A DNA stretch of 56,970 bases, taken from CAVQGF01 sp045807945. GTDB lineage: Bacteria > Acidobacteriota > Terriglobia > Terriglobales > Acidobacteriaceae. Under the pieces are notes generated by a model. It was not told the origin of the DNA, made no database searches, and worked only from the letters and a program-made list of their open reading frames with translations. The position numbers were made by a program, and so were the translations under genes. The stretch covers positions 1 to 56,970 of the forward strand of contig JBJMGI010000034.1 of assembly GCA_045807945.1 (NCBI GenBank), written 5' to 3'. Below, in pieces: positions 7,843 to 17,123 of this stretch. Numbering within the stretch: the stretch's first letter is position 1; each line of letters opens with the position of its first letter.

Positions 7843-10572
7843 ATGACCCTCACGGCAGGCACTAGGCTCGGCCCGTACCAGATCTTGTCCGCGATCGGTG
7901 CGGGCGGTATGGGCGAGGTTTATCGCGCATCGGACGAGCGGCTCGGGCGCGAAGTCGCAGTCAAAGTCCTTCCTGCTGGTTTTTCAGCCGATCCCGATCG
8001 CCTGAAACGTTTCGCTCTGGAAGCACGCGCAGCAAGCGCGTTGAACCATCCCAACATTCTTACCATCTTCGATATCGGGACGGCAGATGGATCCCCTTAT
8101 CTCGTCTCCGAGCTCCTGGAAGGCAGCACGCTTCGCGAGATGCTGCGGCAACAGCAGCAGATCCCAATGCGGAAGGCACTCGAAATCTCCGTACAGATCG
8201 CGAACGGCCTCTCTGCGGCGCACGAGAAAGGCATCGTTCATCGTGACCTGAAACCAGAGAACGTTTTCATCTTGAAGGGTGGCCGCGTCAAAATTTTGGA
8301 TTTTGGACTGGCTAAGCTGATCGAGCGGTCAGCAAGCAGCGGCTCCGGCAAGAGCGTGACGATGCCTACCGGAACCGACCCAGGAACCGTACTTGGCACG
8401 GCAGGCTACATGTCTCCCGAGCAGGTACGCGGAAATGCTACCGACGCGCGGTCAGACATTTTCAGCTTTGGCGCGATCCTCTACGAAATGCTCACGGGAC
8501 AGCGCGCCTTCAAGGGCGATTCCAGTGCCGACATCAGTAGCGCGATCCTGAAGGAGGATCCGCCGGAGATCACGAGCGCGAATCCACACGTATCGCCCGC
8601 CCTCGACCGCATCGTGCAGCACTCGCTGGAAAAAGATGCCGCGGACCGTTTTCAATCGGCGAAGGACCTCGCCTTCGCGCTGCAATCGGTTTCCACTGTC
8701 TCTGAGTCTGCACTTCGCGCCGCTCCAGCTCCCACTTCGAGCAACTGGAAGCGGAACGCGCTCTGGGGCGCCCTTGCCCTGCTGCTCGCCGCAGCGACGC
8801 TGGCGTGGATGCATTCCAGCAAGCCTACTCAGGATGTCAGCAAAGTGGTGCGGTCGGAACGGCTCACAGATTTTGTAGGGCTGCAGCAATTCCCTGCCAT
8901 TTCGCCTGACGGCAAGTCGGTCGCGTTCATCTCCGATACCGGCGGGAAACGCCAACTCTGGGTGCGCCTGTTGCGCGGCGGCGTTCCGCTACAGATCACA
9001 CGAGATCCGGTGGACCATCTGTATCCGCGGTGGTCGCGCGACTCCGCTTCCATCATCTATTACACGCCGCCCGCCACGAACCAGGCGCAAGGCATGTTGT
9101 GGGAAGTTTCGGCCCTCGGCGGCTTTCCGCACCAGCTCGCCAACAGTGTGAGTGGTGCCGACGTGAGTCACGATGGAAACAAACTGGCCTTCTTCCGGCT
9201 GGCAGACGGCTTGGTGGAGCTGGTCAGCACCGATCGTGACGGAAGTAATCCTCATTCTGTCTTACGGTCGCCCCCCAATTCCGAACAACCCAATTTCGAT
9301 TTTTTGTTTCCTCGCTGGTCTCCTGATGACAAATCGATCGCCTATCAGCGTGCGAGCGCCATGTGGGCAGATGACATTTACCTGGTCTCATCCTCAGGTG
9401 GGGACCCACGACAGCTCACGCACGAGTCCAAGCTGATGGGCGGATTGGCTTGGACCGGCGACGGCGCCATCATTTACAGCTCCGCGCGCGGCGGAACCGT
9501 GCTCTACCTGCCGACATTGCAATTATGGATGGTGCGTCCAGAAGGCGGAGAGCCGCAGCAGCTTACTTTTGAGGATGTTGTCTACGAGAATCCGGACGTT
9601 GTCGGCGCCCAGATCGTCGCCAGCAGGCGAAGCATGAAAATCGACATCTGGAAATTTCCTGTCGGGCCTGATCCAGTAAAGAACGTCCGCCAAGGCGAGC
9701 GCCTGACAGAACAGAGCGGAGGAGTTTTTACGCCCACGGTCTCTCCCGATGATTCCGAGATCGCCTTCCTCTCCGATAGCGGCGGCCATGGAAACATCTG
9801 GGTGAAAAACCTGCGGAATGGCGATTTGCGCCAAATCACATTCGAGCAGGATCCGCGCAATACGGTCGGGACTCCTGTCTGGTCGCCTCGAGGCCAGCAG
9901 ATCGCTTTTGCTACGACGCATAATCTGAATACGTGGTCCAACATCGGATATTCCGTTGTGGATTCCGATGGCAGCAACCTGCACATTCTGGTGCTCTCGG
10001 GTGCCTGGGCAGCTTGGTCGGGCGATGCGCAATATCTTTACTATGCGGAAGCGCTGCCGACGAGTGGCCGCAAATCCTTACGCCTGATGAAAATCTCTGC
10101 AAGAGGAGGGGAGCCGAGCGTCGTCCTTACGGACGGCGGAACCGCTTCGGCGCCGTCCTACGACGGCTCCGCGCTTTATTACATCCTTCCGTTGGCGAAG
10201 CTGTCGGGCGGGCTTGATTTCGACATACGGGTTGCGCGACCTGAGGGCGCTCCCTCCAAAACGCTGGTCAGGATCTCTTCCAACCGCGTGCCGCAGTGGC
10301 AGGGACTTCATCCCACGCTCTCGCACGACGACAAGTGGCTCGCGCTCCCGATGAATGATGCTTATGGCACAAATATCTGGCTGATCTCGACGGCTGACGG
10401 AAAGCTGCGTCAACTCACGGACTTCGGCGAACGGCGCACCTTCATCGTGCGCCGGGTGTCGTGGTCGTCTGACGATAAATTCATCTTCGCAGCCGTCGGA
10501 GAAGGTCAAGCCGACATCGTGATCCTTGAGGGCATGCTGGAGAGCTCGCCAAACCAGCCTCGGAGCAGATAA
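7843..10572 (+). CDS. Transmembrane Ser/Thr kinase with PD40 beta-propeller
   Basis: A 909-residue protein of three parts. Residues ~10-275 form a Hanks-type kinase: glycine loop GAGGMGEVYRA, Lys41 in VAVKVLP, catalytic HRDLKPEN with Asp135, DFGLAK and GTAGYMSPEQVRG. All catalytic residues are present. One membrane helix (about 304-323) follows. The C-terminal ~580 residues carry repeated PD40/WD40-like blades (FPAISPDGKSVAFISD, YPRWSRDSASIIYY, FTPTVSPDDSEIAFLSD), a TolB-like propeller outside the membrane. Such fusions are a hallmark of Acidobacteria; ligands and targets are unknown. A close paralogue starts 38 bases downstream. Promoter: TATAAT at 7823. Confidence 0.93.
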   Translation: MTLTAGTRLGPYQILSAIGAGGMGEVYRASDERLGREVAVKVLPAGFSADPDRLKRFALEARAASALNHPNILTIFDIGTADGSPYLVSELLEGSTLREMLRQQQQIPMRKALEISVQIANGLSAAHEKGIVHRDLKPENVFILKGGRVKILDFGLAKLIERSASSGSGKSVTMPTGTDPGTVLGTAGYMSPEQVRGNATDARSDIFSFGAILYEMLTGQRAFKGDSSADISSAILKEDPPEITSANPHVSPALDRIVQHSLEKDAADRFQSAKDLAFALQSVSTVSESALRAAPAPTSSNWKRNALWGALALLLAAATLAWMHSSKPTQDVSKVVRSERLTDFVGLQQFPAISPDGKSVAFISDTGGKRQLWVRLLRGGVPLQITRDPVDHLYPRWSRDSASIIYYTPPATNQAQGMLWEVSALGGFPHQLANSVSGADVSHDGNKLAFFRLADGLVELVSTDRDGSNPHSVLRSPPNSEQPNFDFLFPRWSPDDKSIAYQRASAMWADDIYLVSSSGGDPRQLTHESKLMGGLAWTGDGAIIYSSARGGTVLYLPTLQLWMVRPEGGEPQQLTFEDVVYENPDVVGAQIVASRRSMKIDIWKFPVGPDPVKNVRQGERLTEQSGGVFTPTVSPDDSEIAFLSDSGGHGNIWVKNLRNGDLRQITFEQDPRNTVGTPVWSPRGQQIAFATTHNLNTWSNIGYSVVDSDGSNLHILVLSGAWAAWSGDAQYLYYAEALPTSGRKSLRLMKISARGGEPSVVLTDGGTASAPSYDGSALYYILPLAKLSGGLDFDIRVARPEGAPSKTLVRISSNRVPQWQGLHPTLSHDDKWLALPMNDAYGTNIWLISTADGKLRQLTDFGERRTFIVRRVSWSSDDKFIFAAVGEGQADIVILEGMLESSPNQPRSR

Positions 10573-10581
10573 GCGGAATTT

Positions 10582-10595
10582 TCACTTTGAAGTGA
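10582..10595. promoter_or_regulatory. 14-base palindrome between the two kinase genes
   Basis: TCACTT-TG-AAGTGA is a perfect inverted repeat with a 2-base centre in the 38-base gap between the kinase genes, 15 bases before the second ATG. It could be a regulator site for the downstream kinase. The loop is too small for a hairpin terminator and no T-run follows. Confidence 0.35.
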
Positions 10596-10610
10596 TACCC
10601 TTGCGACCCT

Positions 10611-13208
10611 ATGGCTCTCGCCTCCGGCAGCAAACTCGGCCCCTATGAAATCCTCTCCGCGCTCGGCGCGGGGGGGATGGGCGAGGTGTATCGCGCACAT
10701 GACACGCGTCTTTCGCGCGATGTAGCCATCAAGATCTTGCCGCAATCGTTCGCCGCTGATCCGGAACGGCTGGCCCGCTTCGCTCAGGAAGCGAAGGCGG
10801 TCGCCGCACTGAACCATCCGAACATACTCGCCGTCTTCGATATTGGCGAGCACGAGAAGACTCCTTACATCGTTTCTGAACTACTGGAAGGCGAGACGCT
10901 GCGCAACAGATTAAGCAGCGGAGCAATGCCCATGCGTCGCGCGATGGATTGTGCGCTGCAGGTGGCGCAAGGCCTCGCTGCCGCACACGACAAAGGGATC
11001 GTCCATCGCGACATCAAGCCGGAGAACATCTTCATCAGCAAAGATGGACGTGCGAAGATCCTCGACTTTGGACTGGCAAAGCAGAATCCGATGCAGGCGT
11101 TCGCGGCCGATGCTGCCGCCACTTTGACCGGCGGCCCGCAGACCACGCCGGGAATGATGCTGGGGACGGTGGGATACATGTCTCCCGAGCAGGTGAGGGG
11201 CGAAGCGCTCGACCATCGCTCCGATATTTTCAGCTTTGGCACGGTGCTCTACGAGATGTTGAGCGGCGAGCGCCCCTTCCGCCGCGATACTTCCGCCGAA
11301 ACGATGACCGCGATTCTGAAAGATGACCCGCCAGAGCTCGCAAGCACACCGCAGCGTCCGATCTCGCCGGGGATCGACAGGATCGTTCGACGCTGCCTGG
11401 AGAAAAATCCGGGACAGCGCTTCCAATCGGCGAAAGATTTAGCTTTTGCGCTTGAGGCGATGAGCGGATCCACCTCGGTTTCCGCTTCGGCCGGCAAAAT
11501 GACCAGCGCTCGCCGTTTTTCCGTTTCAATGCCCGTTGTTGCGCTTGCTGCCGCCGTTCTTCTGATTGCCATCGCAGCTCTTGCATCATTCGTTTTGCTT
11601 CACGCAAACCACGCGAACACGCAGGAATTCCACCAGCTCACCTCCAGCCGCGGATACATCCGCATGGCACGCTTCTCGCCCGACGCCCAAACCGTCGTCT
11701 TCGGCGGTATGTGGAATGGCGACCCGATGAAGTTGTGGATCCAACGCGCCGACGCGAGCGAGTACAGCCCCCTCACTGTTCCTGATTCCGATCTACTGTC
11801 GGTATCGCCAACGGGAGAGTTGGCCATCTCACTCCATCGCAAGATCGTGACCACACATCTGATGACAGGCATGCTGGCGCGCGTTCCGTTCACCGGCGGC
11901 GCGCCCCGCGAAGTACTGGATGGTGTTCTAGATGCGGACTGGGCTCCGGATGGCTCAGGCTTGGCGATCGCCCGTAATGTTGGCCAGGAGTTCCATATTG
12001 AGTTCCCGGTCGGCAAGGTGCTGTACTCCACCATCGGCTATGTGAGCCACATCCGCTTTTCTCGCCGGGGAGACAAGATCGCATTCATGGATCACCCCAT
12101 TTATGACGATGATCGCGGCTATGTCTCCATCGTCGACCTATCCGGGAAAAAGACGGTACTGACGAGGGAATGGCCAAGCGAAAGCGGACTGGCCTGGTCC
12201 CCGGACGACAGTGAAGTTTGGTTCACCGCGGCTGAGGAATCGAGCGGGGACCTCAACTCGTTGCATGCCGTGACAATGGCGGGCCGGGAACGTGCGGTCT
12301 GGCGCGCGCCGGCAAATATGAAGTTGCACGACATCTCGAACGATGGTCGCGTGCTGGTGAGTACCGACAAGATCCGCACCGACCTCGCCTTGGGCGACAT
12401 CGAAACGGGAAAGGAGCGTGACCTCACCTGGTTCGACGATACCTGGGACAGATTCCTTTCCAACGATGGGGAATGGCTGATCTTCAGCAGTCAGATCGCT
12501 TCCGCCAGTACTAACTATTCCGTGTTTGCCCGCAAGACTGACGGCTCCCCCGCAGTGCGACTCGGCGACGGAGACTCGATGGGCTTGTCCCCCGACGGCA
12601 AATCCGCCTTGGCGTACTTGCCGGGTGACGACCAAACACTTGTATTGATACCGCTAGGCGCAGGCGAGACCCGCACACTCAAGTCTGAAAAACTGCACTA
12701 CGGTGTGGGCCCAGCTATGTGGATGCCCGACGGCAAGAACCTTCTAGTCAGCGCACAAGAGCGAGGCCGCGGCGTGCGGGGGTATTTGTTATCCATCAAT
12801 GGTGGCGAGGCGAAACCCGTCACCCCGGAAGGTTTCACGGTGGATCTGGTTACACCCGAGGGCAGGCGCTTCATCTCCTATGATCTGAAAACGAGCTCTG
12901 TCGTTCTTTTTGCTTTTGGTGAAGACAAGCCGCGCCCTTTACCCGCCATCGTCAAAGAAGACCAGCCCGTTACATGGCTGAAGGATGGGCGCACTCTGAT
13001 CGTCCGCTCTGGGAACGCGTCACCGATCATTACCTACCAGCTCGACGTTGACACAGGCGTGAAAAAACCGTGGAAGCAATTTTCTAACGGCGACAAGGTG
13101 GGCTTGCTGGTCGTCAATGGATTCCGCGTCACGCCCGACGCGAAGCACTATATCCGTGGCGACCTGCACATCCTTTCGACACTCTTTGTTGTGAGTGGAT
13201 TGAAATAG
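10611..13208 (+). CDS. Transmembrane Ser/Thr kinase with PD40 beta-propeller (paralogue)
   Basis: An 865-residue paralogue of the preceding gene, with the same order: kinase (glycine loop GAGGMGEVYRA, VAIKILP Lys, HRDIKPEN, DFGLAK, GTVGYMSPEQVRG), a membrane helix near residues 303-325 and a C-terminal PD40 propeller (ARFSPDAQTVVFGG, DADWAPDGSGLAIAR, ESGLAWSPDDSEVWFT). The kinase halves are much more alike than the sensor halves, consistent with duplication followed by sensor divergence. The 38-base spacing suggests read-through from the first kinase gene, although a palindrome at 10582-10595 may add separate control. It ends 5 bases before the stop of a convergent gene. Confidence 0.93.
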   Translation: MALASGSKLGPYEILSALGAGGMGEVYRAHDTRLSRDVAIKILPQSFAADPERLARFAQEAKAVAALNHPNILAVFDIGEHEKTPYIVSELLEGETLRNRLSSGAMPMRRAMDCALQVAQGLAAAHDKGIVHRDIKPENIFISKDGRAKILDFGLAKQNPMQAFAADAAATLTGGPQTTPGMMLGTVGYMSPEQVRGEALDHRSDIFSFGTVLYEMLSGERPFRRDTSAETMTAILKDDPPELASTPQRPISPGIDRIVRRCLEKNPGQRFQSAKDLAFALEAMSGSTSVSASAGKMTSARRFSVSMPVVALAAAVLLIAIAALASFVLLHANHANTQEFHQLTSSRGYIRMARFSPDAQTVVFGGMWNGDPMKLWIQRADASEYSPLTVPDSDLLSVSPTGELAISLHRKIVTTHLMTGMLARVPFTGGAPREVLDGVLDADWAPDGSGLAIARNVGQEFHIEFPVGKVLYSTIGYVSHIRFSRRGDKIAFMDHPIYDDDRGYVSIVDLSGKKTVLTREWPSESGLAWSPDDSEVWFTAAEESSGDLNSLHAVTMAGRERAVWRAPANMKLHDISNDGRVLVSTDKIRTDLALGDIETGKERDLTWFDDTWDRFLSNDGEWLIFSSQIASASTNYSVFARKTDGSPAVRLGDGDSMGLSPDGKSALAYLPGDDQTLVLIPLGAGETRTLKSEKLHYGVGPAMWMPDGKNLLVSAQERGRGVRGYLLSINGGEAKPVTPEGFTVDLVTPEGRRFISYDLKTSSVVLFAFGEDKPRPLPAIVKEDQPVTWLKDGRTLIVRSGNASPIITYQLDVDTGVKKPWKQFSNGDKVGLLVVNGFRVTPDAKHYIRGDLHILSTLFVVSGLK

Positions 13209-13213
13209 CACGC

Positions 13214-13990
13214 TTAGGTTGCGAGTCTTTCTTCTGCCCGGGTGCGGTCGCGCCGCCAACTCCAAGCCACCAATACCACCATCGCTGCCGCAATTACTAG
13301 CGATGTAGTGATCCGCCCGAGGTTTAAGCCACCGTCGGCAATAGGCTTCGTCAGCGTATCGCCGAGCGTCGCTCCTAGAGGACGAGTCAAAACGTATGCC
13401 GACCAGAAAAGTGTGCTCTTTGGGATGCGCGTCCAGAAATGCAGCGCAGCAACGATTGCGATCAATACGGCGAAGACCAGCGCACCCTTTTCGAAGCCTA
13501 GGCCTGCATCGTCAGCAGTGAAGTCGCCGAGTGCGGTTCCGAGCGTGTTCGAAACCAGGATTGTCACCCAGTAAAAAGTTTCCTCTGTGCGCGAGGTGAT
13601 GCGCTCGAATTCGATCTTCCCCGTCGTGAAGTGCCATGCCGCAAGAATGATCAGCACCAGGCAGAACAACATGATCGACGACTTGATGTAACCGAGACCC
13701 AGCGTGCGGTCGAGATAATCCGAGGTCGTGGTCCCGACGGTAGTGGTTGCAACGACCACGAGCCAATAAAACAGAGGATGAAATTTCTTGCTCGCCACCT
13801 GCATCGAGAGGGTGACGACGAAGAATCCTAGAAAGATCATCGTGCTCACCAGGTAGCCAAGCTGCAGCGTCATCGAAAGCGCATCGCCGCCCGTTTCGCC
13901 GACTGTGGTCGCGAGGATCTTCACGATCCAGAACATCAGCGTGACTTTAGGGACTTTGCTGAAAACTTCCAAGGTTTTTTCCGATTGCAA
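13214..13990 (-). CDS. Four-repeat integral membrane protein, COG4705-like
   Basis: A 258-residue membrane protein built of four repeats, each with an amphipathic signature and two hydrophobic helices, about eight membrane spans in total. The repeated motif reads TTVGETGGDALSM, TTVGTTTSDYLDR, NTLGTALGDFTAD and RPLGATLGDTLTK, each followed by a short Gly-rich turn (LGY, LGF or LGR). This pattern matches the uncharacterised COG4705 membrane-anchored family; no biochemical role is known to me. The start is a TTG with GGAG 6 bases upstream; no in-frame ATG is near. It is convergent with the second kinase. Confidence 0.8.
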   Translation of the reverse strand: MQSEKTLEVFSKVPKVTLMFWIVKILATTVGETGGDALSMTLQLGYLVSTMIFLGFFVVTLSMQVASKKFHPLFYWLVVVATTTVGTTTSDYLDRTLGLGYIKSSIMLFCLVLIILAAWHFTTGKIEFERITSRTEETFYWVTILVSNTLGTALGDFTADDAGLGFEKGALVFAVLIAIVAALHFWTRIPKSTLFWSAYVLTRPLGATLGDTLTKPIADGGLNLGRITTSLVIAAAMVVLVAWSWRRDRTRAEERLAT

Positions 13991-14097
13991 CGCGATCTCC
14001 GCTCACCATAAGACGAAATTGTCGTGTGATACCGTCCGGCAAAATGATGATAGAGGCCTAGGCTCGGGAGTCAGTTGGCGCATCTCCAAAAATTTCA

Positions 14098-14126
14098 TTG
14101 ACTTACAACTGCACGCGCCTCAAAAT
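14098..14126 (+). promoter_or_regulatory. Promoter before the coiled-coil / PilZ gene set
   Basis: TTGACT (14098-14103), an exact 17-base spacer and CAAAAT (14121-14126). Predicted start near 14133, giving a leader of about 60 bases to the ATG at 14195. Confidence 0.55.
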
Positions 14127-14194
14127 TGCAACAGCTACGCTGCTCATTGGGGTGACCTCCAGCCGTCCCCCACAGATTGTGGACTGGAGAGCTT

Positions 14195-14527
14195 ATGAAG
14201 CACATTCACGAGATGCTGCGCGAAAAGCAGCTTGAGCTGGCCCGCCTGCAAAAAGAAGTAGAAGCGCTTCGATTGGTCGCCGGCATGATCAGCGAAGACT
14301 CCAAAAGCGACCCCGCAGCGCAGGATGTAGCAGCGTTGCCCCTCGCGCCTGAGGCGCCGCAACCCCGACCTTTGAACACGCCAGCCGCAGTCGCGCCGCC
14401 GACACCGCTTTCTGTGCCAGCAGCGCCGTTGAGTCCACCGCCGATGATGATGCGTGCCACGCCGCCAGCTTATGGTGAGGGCCCGCTTGCTTCTGCAAAC
14501 GATGCGTTGGCCAAGCGCTTTCCGTAG
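14195..14527 (+). CDS. Small coiled-coil and proline-rich protein, unknown function
   Basis: A 110-residue protein with no family I recognise. Residues 1-35 form a charged heptad-like helix (HEMLREKQLELARLQKEVEALR) likely to be a coiled coil. The rest is Ala/Pro-rich and probably disordered, ending in a short ANDALAKRF segment. The start is the ATG at 14195 with GGAGAG 5 bases upstream; an in-frame TTG at 14177 is less likely. It precedes the PilZ-GAF gene by 42 bases on the same strand, which itself has an Ala/Pro linker, so the two products may work together. Confidence 0.65.
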   Translation: MKHIHEMLREKQLELARLQKEVEALRLVAGMISEDSKSDPAAQDVAALPLAPEAPQPRPLNTPAAVAPPTPLSVPAAPLSPPPMMMRATPPAYGEGPLASANDALAKRFP

Positions 14528-14569
14528 CGCCGCCGATCTTCATTCATAGTCAACCATCAAGGGAACTGC

Positions 14570-15718
14570 ATGCTGGATCTCAATTCGCTCCGCAACGCCG
14601 CCGCCAAACCTTCCGGACGCCGCGTCCACCACCGCCGTAAATTTGAAGGGTCGAACATCACAGTAGATCTGGGATTCGCTCGTGCGACCCTGAAAGATCT
14701 GAGCGAGAGTGGGATGGCGGTGCGCGCATCGGGACCGTTGCGCTTGTCGCCCGGGGCACAGCTGCAGATTTCCCTACCGGACATTTGCCGTCCGATCGAA
14801 GCCACATGCCAACTCGCATGGACGGCTGATACAGGAATGGCAGGCATGCGCTTTCTTGTGCTGGCGCAAGGTTCACAACGCGCTATCCGCGAGTGGCTCA
14901 ACTGCGAGGAGCCCTGCACGCAAACTTGGAAGCTGGAGCCCTCGGCCGCCGTGGTGGAAGTAAAACAGGCGCCACCAGTGAATCCACTCGCGATCGCAGC
15001 ATCCGCGCCGGTTGTTGCCCCCGCGCCTGCTATCGCGCCGGTGATTGCCCCGGCGCCGCTCGTGACTCCGATCCTCGCTCCCGCTGCCGACCTTTCTTAC
15101 GGGCTGCGCCTGATGGTGGAGCTGGTAAAGATACTTACGCGCGCCGATGGCGTGGCGCTTGCTCTGCGAGATGGTGACCAGATGGTTTGCCGCGCCACCA
15201 TCGGCACTGCACCCGACCTGGGAGTCCAGCTTCGCGCCGACTCCGGACTTTCGGGCGAGTGCCTGCGTAGCGCGCTTACCGTCCGCTCAGATGACACGTC
15301 GTGCGATCCTCGCGTTGACGCAGAAGCGTGTCGCATCCTCGGCGTCGGCTCGATTGCGGTCACTCCTGTATTCCGCGAAGGCGCGACCGATGGCGTGCTC
15401 GAAATCCTTTCGCGCCGGCCGCACGGCTTCTCCCATTCCGATATCGCTTTGCTTCCGCAGATGGCAGACCTGGTGGCGCGCATGCTCACACGCTCTAAGG
15501 AAATCTCCGGCGTGCCGAGTTCAGATTCCGGAAATGGCGTCGGAAAGCCTGTGCTGAGGAAGCCGCCTACCGTCAGCGAGCTGATGGACACTTCGGCGCA
15601 GGCGCAGAAGAGCGAGCCGCCGCCGGTGCCGCACAAAGGCCGTCGCTACGTGCATGGGGAAGACGAGCCCGGGCAAGGGACGATCCGCATCTCTCCCGAT
15701 GCGATCGGGAATGCCTAG
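14570..15718 (+). CDS. PilZ-GAF protein, putative c-di-GMP responsive
   Basis: A 382-residue cytoplasmic protein. Residues ~18-120 form a PilZ domain: an Arg-rich RRVHHRRK segment and, after a strand, DLSESGMAV, corresponding to the RxxxR and [DN]xSxxG cyclic-di-GMP contacts. An Ala/Pro-rich linker (about 130-175) leads to a GAF domain (about 178-310) with GLSGECLRS and SIAVTPVFREGATDGVLEILS. Such proteins couple a second messenger to another small-molecule or redox signal, but no output domain is present. AAGGGA precedes the ATG. The stop overlaps the start of the next gene by 8 bases, indicating translational coupling with a membrane protein. Confidence 0.82.
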   Translation: MLDLNSLRNAAAKPSGRRVHHRRKFEGSNITVDLGFARATLKDLSESGMAVRASGPLRLSPGAQLQISLPDICRPIEATCQLAWTADTGMAGMRFLVLAQGSQRAIREWLNCEEPCTQTWKLEPSAAVVEVKQAPPVNPLAIAASAPVVAPAPAIAPVIAPAPLVTPILAPAADLSYGLRLMVELVKILTRADGVALALRDGDQMVCRATIGTAPDLGVQLRADSGLSGECLRSALTVRSDDTSCDPRVDAEACRILGVGSIAVTPVFREGATDGVLEILSRRPHGFSHSDIALLPQMADLVARMLTRSKEISGVPSSDSGNGVGKPVLRKPPTVSELMDTSAQAQKSEPPPVPHKGRRYVHGEDEPGQGTIRISPDAIGNA

Positions 15719-17123
15719 CTCTCCCGCACCCGTCCAGCCTCAAACGCCGCCAGCAACGTTGAGCAAGAAAACCGGCGCGATAGTTTCTGTTTTGGTTGTG
15801 CTTCCCCTCTTGTGTCTGCCGCGGTTGCTCGCAGGAGATTTCCCCAGTCACGTCTACAATGCATGGCTCGCGAACCAGATCCACCGCGGCGAACTGCCGG
15901 GCCTCGCCATAAGTTGGCAGACTAGCAACATCGCAGCGGATGTGCTGCTGGCAGCTTTGCTGCGCATCAGCAACGTATACATCGCTGAGCATCTGGTCGG
16001 CGCGCTGACGGTACTAGTCCTCTTCTGGGGATCGTACCGGTTCATTCGCGCCTTATCGGGCCGCGATCCACTCTGGCTCGCACCGCTGATCGCAGTGCTC
16101 ACTTACGGGTTCGTCTTTCAAATGGGCCTGCTGAATTTTTGTCTTTCACTGGGATTTTGCTTCTTTCTTTTTGCGCAAGGCCTAAAGGAGCCAAAGGATT
16201 GGGTTGCAATGGTGTGTCTGGCGGCACTGGCGTGGGTGTCGCATCCGCTTCCGCTGTTATGGCTAGCAGGTTCGCTTGCATTCTATGGAATCGCGGCCTG
16301 GTGCAACGCACTGTACCGCGCGCTTGTGCTCGCGCTGGCGGTGCTCTTCTTGGGGGTAATGAATCACCTGATGGTCACTCACCTTCTCGCGGGATGGCAG
16401 CCGCACGGGTGGATGGAGATCTCCGGCGCCGCGCAGCTCGAAATCTTCGGAAAGGGATATCACCGGCTCGCGCTCTTCTACGTTGCGCTAACAGCGGTAC
16501 TGCTCGGGGTGGTCCTGTTCACGCGGCGCGAGCAGCGGATGCAACTCGTGCTCTGTTTTTTCCTGCTGCAGGCTGCAGCGGTTTTTCTGTTGCCCTATCA
16601 GGCGCTCGTGCCGGGTAGTCCGGCAAGCTTTGACCTGATCACCGCACGCTTCTCGCTCATCTCAGGTGTTGCTTTGCTGGCGCTTCTGAACTTCGCCCGA
16701 TCGACCAGTCCCGCACGAATGGCCATCGGCGCGCTGACGGCAGCTTACTTTGTGTTGCTTATCGCCGACACACGCTCCCTCGATGCTCTTTCCACCAACC
16801 TCGACGCCACTGTGCGGACCCTCCCTGCGGGCGCGCGTGTTCTTATGGGCAATGTGAAGCCGCCACATGACGGCGCAGTGCCAGTACATTTCATGCTGGA
16901 GCGCAGCTGCATCGGCCATTGCTACGCCTATGCGAATTTCGAGCCTTCTACCGGACACTTCCGCGTGCGCGCCATTGCGCCGAATCCATATGTGATCCCG
17001 GATAATTCAATGGTGGCTGAATTGAATAGCGGCAAGCACGTTCTGAGGGAATTCGAAGAGCCGCTCTACCTGGTGCAGGCGTGCACCAACGATCCGGAGA
17101 AATTCTGCGTCTCGACGTACTAG
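15711..17123 (+). CDS. Polytopic membrane protein, unknown (glycosyltransferase-like topology)
   Basis: A 470-residue protein with about ten to eleven membrane helices followed by a ~110-residue soluble C-terminus. An early loop GDFPSHVYNAWLANQ after the first helix, an acidic extracytoplasmic motif next to a helix, resembles the layout of GT-C glycosyltransferases. I see no definitive signature, so function is unassigned. The soluble tail has several Cys (MLERSCIGHCYAYANFE, ACTNDPEKFC) that might form disulphides. The ATG at 15711 lies inside the stop region of the PilZ-GAF gene, so it is translationally coupled. It overlaps the convergent MerR gene by 4 bases. Confidence 0.7.
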   Translation: MPSSPAPVQPQTPPATLSKKTGAIVSVLVVLPLLCLPRLLAGDFPSHVYNAWLANQIHRGELPGLAISWQTSNIAADVLLAALLRISNVYIAEHLVGALTVLVLFWGSYRFIRALSGRDPLWLAPLIAVLTYGFVFQMGLLNFCLSLGFCFFLFAQGLKEPKDWVAMVCLAALAWVSHPLPLLWLAGSLAFYGIAAWCNALYRALVLALAVLFLGVMNHLMVTHLLAGWQPHGWMEISGAAQLEIFGKGYHRLALFYVALTAVLLGVVLFTRREQRMQLVLCFFLLQAAAVFLLPYQALVPGSPASFDLITARFSLISGVALLALLNFARSTSPARMAIGALTAAYFVLLIADTRSLDALSTNLDATVRTLPAGARVLMGNVKPPHDGAVPVHFMLERSCIGHCYAYANFEPSTGHFRVRAIAPNPYVIPDNSMVAELNSGKHVLREFEEPLYLVQACTNDPEKFCVSTY

